This document shows, piece after piece, positions 61,465 through 64,000 of a DNA stretch of 64,000 bases (its first letter is position 1; each line of letters begins with the position of its first letter). This DNA comes from Mesostigma viride (Eukaryota > Streptophyta > Mesostigmatophyceae > Mesostigmatales > Mesostigmataceae): contig RPFO01000276.1 of assembly GCA_009746045.1 (NCBI GenBank), positions 1,554,824 to 1,618,823 of the forward strand, written 5' to 3'. The notes under the pieces are model-generated. The model did not search any database and was not told the DNA's origin. It saw nothing but the letters and a program-made list of their open reading frames with translations. The position numbers and the translations under genes were made by a program.

Positions 61465-61812
61465 ATGCCCGATGCTGATAGCCGAAGCGATGACATGGAC
61501 GAATTGATTGATTTGTGTTATGCCGGGGACGATTGTAGAAAATGGGTGCTAGGAAAGAAATCTGGTGCCATGAAAGTAGATTTTTTGGCCGGTGCAAACC
61601 ACCAATGCGCCGGCCGATGTGGCAAGGTCCTGCACGGCAGCCAGAGCGCACCCAGCCAGAGCGTACCCAGCCGCTGCCGCCGCCGACCCCCGTACTGGTG
61701 GGCGTGGAACAGACGATGAGAGAGATGCAACGAGCTATGGAGAACCAAAGCAAGAAGGTTGAAGAGCTTGGTTTGCAGCTGCGTCAAGAGGTGCAGAAAC
61801 AAGTGGTCCAGC

Positions 61813-61846
<34 letters not shown>

Positions 61847-61888
61847 CCAACTGCAGCAGCAACTGCAGCAGCAACTGCAGCAACAACT

Positions 61889-61933
<45 letters not shown>

Positions 61934-62069
61934 CTTCAGTTCCCGCAGGCAGCGTCGGCAATGTCGCAGTTTCCACAGGCATTGTCGGCACTGCAGCAGT
62001 TTTCGCAGGGACCGTCGGCAGCAGAGCAGTTCCCGCAGGGATCATCGGTGGTGCAGCAGTTCTTTGTGA
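61465..62069 (+). CDS. Hypothetical protein with coiled coil and poly-Gln (frame change inside)
   Basis: The first frame starts MPDADSRSDDMDELIDLCYA and reads KKSGAMKVDFLAGANHQCAG then RCGKVLHGSQ. After a frame change near 61630-61680, the second frame reads VGVEQTMREMQRAMENQSKK followed by VEELGLQLRQEVQKQVVQLE. That is a strong amphipathic coiled coil passing into (CAG)n-encoded Gln runs at about 61817-61932. A short intron or a frameshift would be needed to join them. The family is unknown. It is isolated between two satellite arrays. Confidence 0.4.
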
Positions 62070-62099
62070 GTCATTCGTGTAGTGTTGAGTGGGTGGGTG

Positions 62100-63310
62100 G
62101 GGGGGGTGTGTGGGGGGGGGGTGCAGGGGGGGTTTGACTGTGTGACTGCGTGGCTGCTTGGCTGGAAAGGAGGGTGCGTGGCTGTGTGGCTGCGTGGCTG
62201 CGCTGCTGCGTGGCTGCGTGGCTGCGTGGCTGCGTGGCTGCGTGGCTGCGTGGCTGCGTGGCTGCGTGGCTGGAAAGGAGGGTGCGTGGCTGTGTGGCTG
62301 CGTGGCTGCGCTGCTGCGTGGCTGCGTGGCTGCGCTGCTGCGTGGCTGCGTGGCTGCGTGGCTGTGTGGCTGCGCTGCTGCGTGGCTGCGTGGCTGCGTG
62401 GCTGCGTGGCTGCTTGGCTGGAAAGGAGGGTGCGTGGCTGTGTGGCTGCGTGGCTGCGCTGCTGCGTGGCTGCGTGGCTGCTTGGCTGGAAAGGAGGGTG
62501 CGTGGCTGTGTGGCTGCGTGGCTGCGCTGCTGCGTGGCTGCGTGGCTGCGTGGCTGCGTGGCTGGAAAGGAGGGTGCGTGGCTGTGTGGCTGCGTGGCTG
62601 CGCTGCTGCGTGGCTGCGTGGCTGCGCTGCTGCGTGGCTGCGTGGCTGCGCTGCTGCGTGGCTGCGTGGCTGCGTGGCTGTGTGGCTGCGTGGCTGCGCT
62701 GCTGCGTGGCTGCGTGGCTGCGTGGCTGCGTGGCTGCGTGGCTGCGTGGCTGCGTGGCTGCGTGGCTGCTTGGCTGGAAAGGAGGGTGCGTGGCTGTGTG
62801 GCTGCGTGGCTGCGCTGCTGCGTGGCTGCGTGGCTGCGTGGCTGGAAAGGAGGGTGCGTGGCTGCGTGGCTGCGTGGCTGCGCTGCTGCGTGGCTGCGTG
62901 GCTGCGTGGCTGCGTGGCTGCTTGGCTGGAAAGGAGGGTGCGTGGCTGTGTGGCTGCGTAGCTGCGCTGCTGCGTGGCTGCGTGGCTGCGTGGCTGCGTG
63001 GCTGCGTGGCTGCGTGGCTGCGTGGCTGCGTGGCTGCGTGGCTGCGTGGCTGCGTGGCTGCGTGGCTGCGTGGCTGCGTGGCTGGAAAGGAGGGTGCGTG
63101 GCTGTGTGGCTGCGTGGCTGCGCTGCTGCGTGGCTGCGTGGCTGCGTGGCTGCGTGGCTGCTTGGCTGGAAAGGAGGGTGCGTGGCTGTGTGGCTGCGTA
63201 GCTGCGCTGGTGCGTGGCTGGCTGGCTCTGTGGCTGCGTGGCTGCGTGGCTGCGTGGCTGCGTGGCTGCGTGGCTGCGTGGCTGCGTGGCTGCGTGGCTG
63301 CGTGGCTCAA
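62100..63310. repeat. 8-bp GCTGCGTG satellite with higher-order blocks
   Basis: GCTGCGTG repeats for about 1.2 kb, broken by GCTGCGCT, GCTGTGTG and a recurring GGCTGGAAAGGAGGGTGCGT block (about 10 occurrences at irregular spacing). Eight is not a multiple of 3 and the unit lacks stops, so long frames appear on both strands (AAWLRGCV and ATQPRSH repeats). These are not considered genes. Confidence 0.94.
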
Positions 63311-63429
63311 CCGCTTCGCGACGTGACCCCCAAGGGACTTTCCCGTACGCTTCCCGTACGCTTCCCGGTAGTTCGCGGTAGTTCCTACTGGTTGCTAGTT
63401 AGTTCCCAGGGAGGGGTGTGGATAGTTCC

Positions 63430-64000
63430 CAGGGTCTATGGATTTCCCAGGAAATCCCAGGATATCTAGGGATTCCCAGGGAGGCCAAGGAAGACAGGGA
63501 CTCTCCAGGGACCCAAGGGTACGCAACAGGGTCCAGGACATTCCAGATGTCCAGGGACCAGAGGACATACCAGGTGTCCGGGGACCCAGGGACAGTCCGG
63601 ATGTCCGCTGGACCGGAGGACATGTCAGACGTCCGCTGGACCGGAGGACATGTCAGACGTCCGCTGGACCGGAGGACATGTCAGACGTCCGCCGGACCCA
63701 GGGACAGTCCGGATGTACGCGGACGGGCGGGCGGATATCCAGGGAGTGGTCGTCGAGGACATGCGACCTGCCACGTGGCGCGAGTGGATTGGAGGGAAGT
63801 ACGAGGAGGTCGTGGAACCACGGGGGTACGGGGGGATACGGGGAAGCACGGGGATGTACGGAGAGTATCCAGGGAGGCGTGGTGTCGTAACCGCAATTCG
63901 GACAATGTCACTTGGCTTGTCATACACCCGCCACGTGGCGCATATGGATTGGAGGGAAGTACATGGAGGTCGGGGAACCACGGGGAGTACGGGGAAAAAT
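63430..64000. repeat. GGGA-rich and 28-bp tandem repeats at right edge
   Basis: Short degenerate CCCAGGGA/CCAGGGAC repeats occupy 63400-63600. A 28-bp unit (GTCCGCTGGACCGGAGGACA plus TGTCAGAC) is present three times at 63603-63690. A longer block (CCACGTGGCGC...GGATTGGAGGGAAGTAC...GGTCG) is present twice, at about 63770 and 63930. No gene was seen. Confidence 0.8.

Noticed and set aside
62042-63469. ORFs of 414, 422 and 439 codons at the right end
   Set aside because: By-products of the 8-bp repeat on both strands.

Overview
This window is nuclear DNA from a eukaryotic microalga, most likely a green-lineage or other plastid-bearing flagellate. The reasons are genes split into many short exons with canonical GT..AG introns, a nuclear gene for a bacterial/cyanobacterial-type replicative DNA polymerase carrying an N-terminal extension that looks like a transit peptide, a eukaryotic cytosolic-type lysyl-tRNA synthetase, an EsV-1-7 cysteine-repeat protein (a family known from brown algae, some green algae and large algal viruses), and two exons of what looks like the cilium/flagellum gene CFAP299. 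No prokaryotic operons, rRNA genes, complete tRNA genes or CRISPR arrays were seen.

Layout. 254-23032 (minus): a DnaE-family DNA polymerase III alpha subunit in at least 22 exons. Its 3' end runs off the left edge, and all but one exon junction join in phase. Its introns hold a series of unrelated minisatellites, a MITE, a hairpin-forming inverted repeat and simple repeats. 23033-23884: a divergent intergenic region of about 0.85 kb. 23885-35958 (plus): a complete 17-exon lysyl-tRNA synthetase of 587 residues, with minisatellites, a GGCCCC hexanucleotide tract and a second MITE copy in its introns. 36.2-46.3 kb: a transposon graveyard with several LINE ORF1-like fragments in both orientations, a 5'-truncated LINE reverse transcriptase ending near an ACTT tetranucleotide tract, nested inverted repeats, and a dispersed palindromic repeat. 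46554-50510 (minus): an EsV-1-7 repeat gene with seven Cys/His repeats (5' end unresolved), followed upstream by about 1.26 kb of nearly pure TTG trinucleotide. 53-59 kb: a duplicated AT-rich repeat, an internally deleted piggyBac-like transposase, an unassigned ORF with one apparent frameshift, and a GC-rich coding-like minisatellite. 59.2-60.0 kb (minus): two CFAP299-like exons. 60.1-64 kb: large satellite-like arrays around one Gln-rich coiled-coil ORF.

Function. DnaE and LysRS are information-processing enzymes transcribed divergently from one intergenic region. Organellar import of the DnaE is an inference from its N-terminus and its cyanobacterial-like motifs. The EsV-1-7 protein is probably regulatory, and CFAP299 belongs to the ciliary programme. 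All exon coordinates come from reading splice sites, frame and family motifs by eye. No alignment or database search was run.
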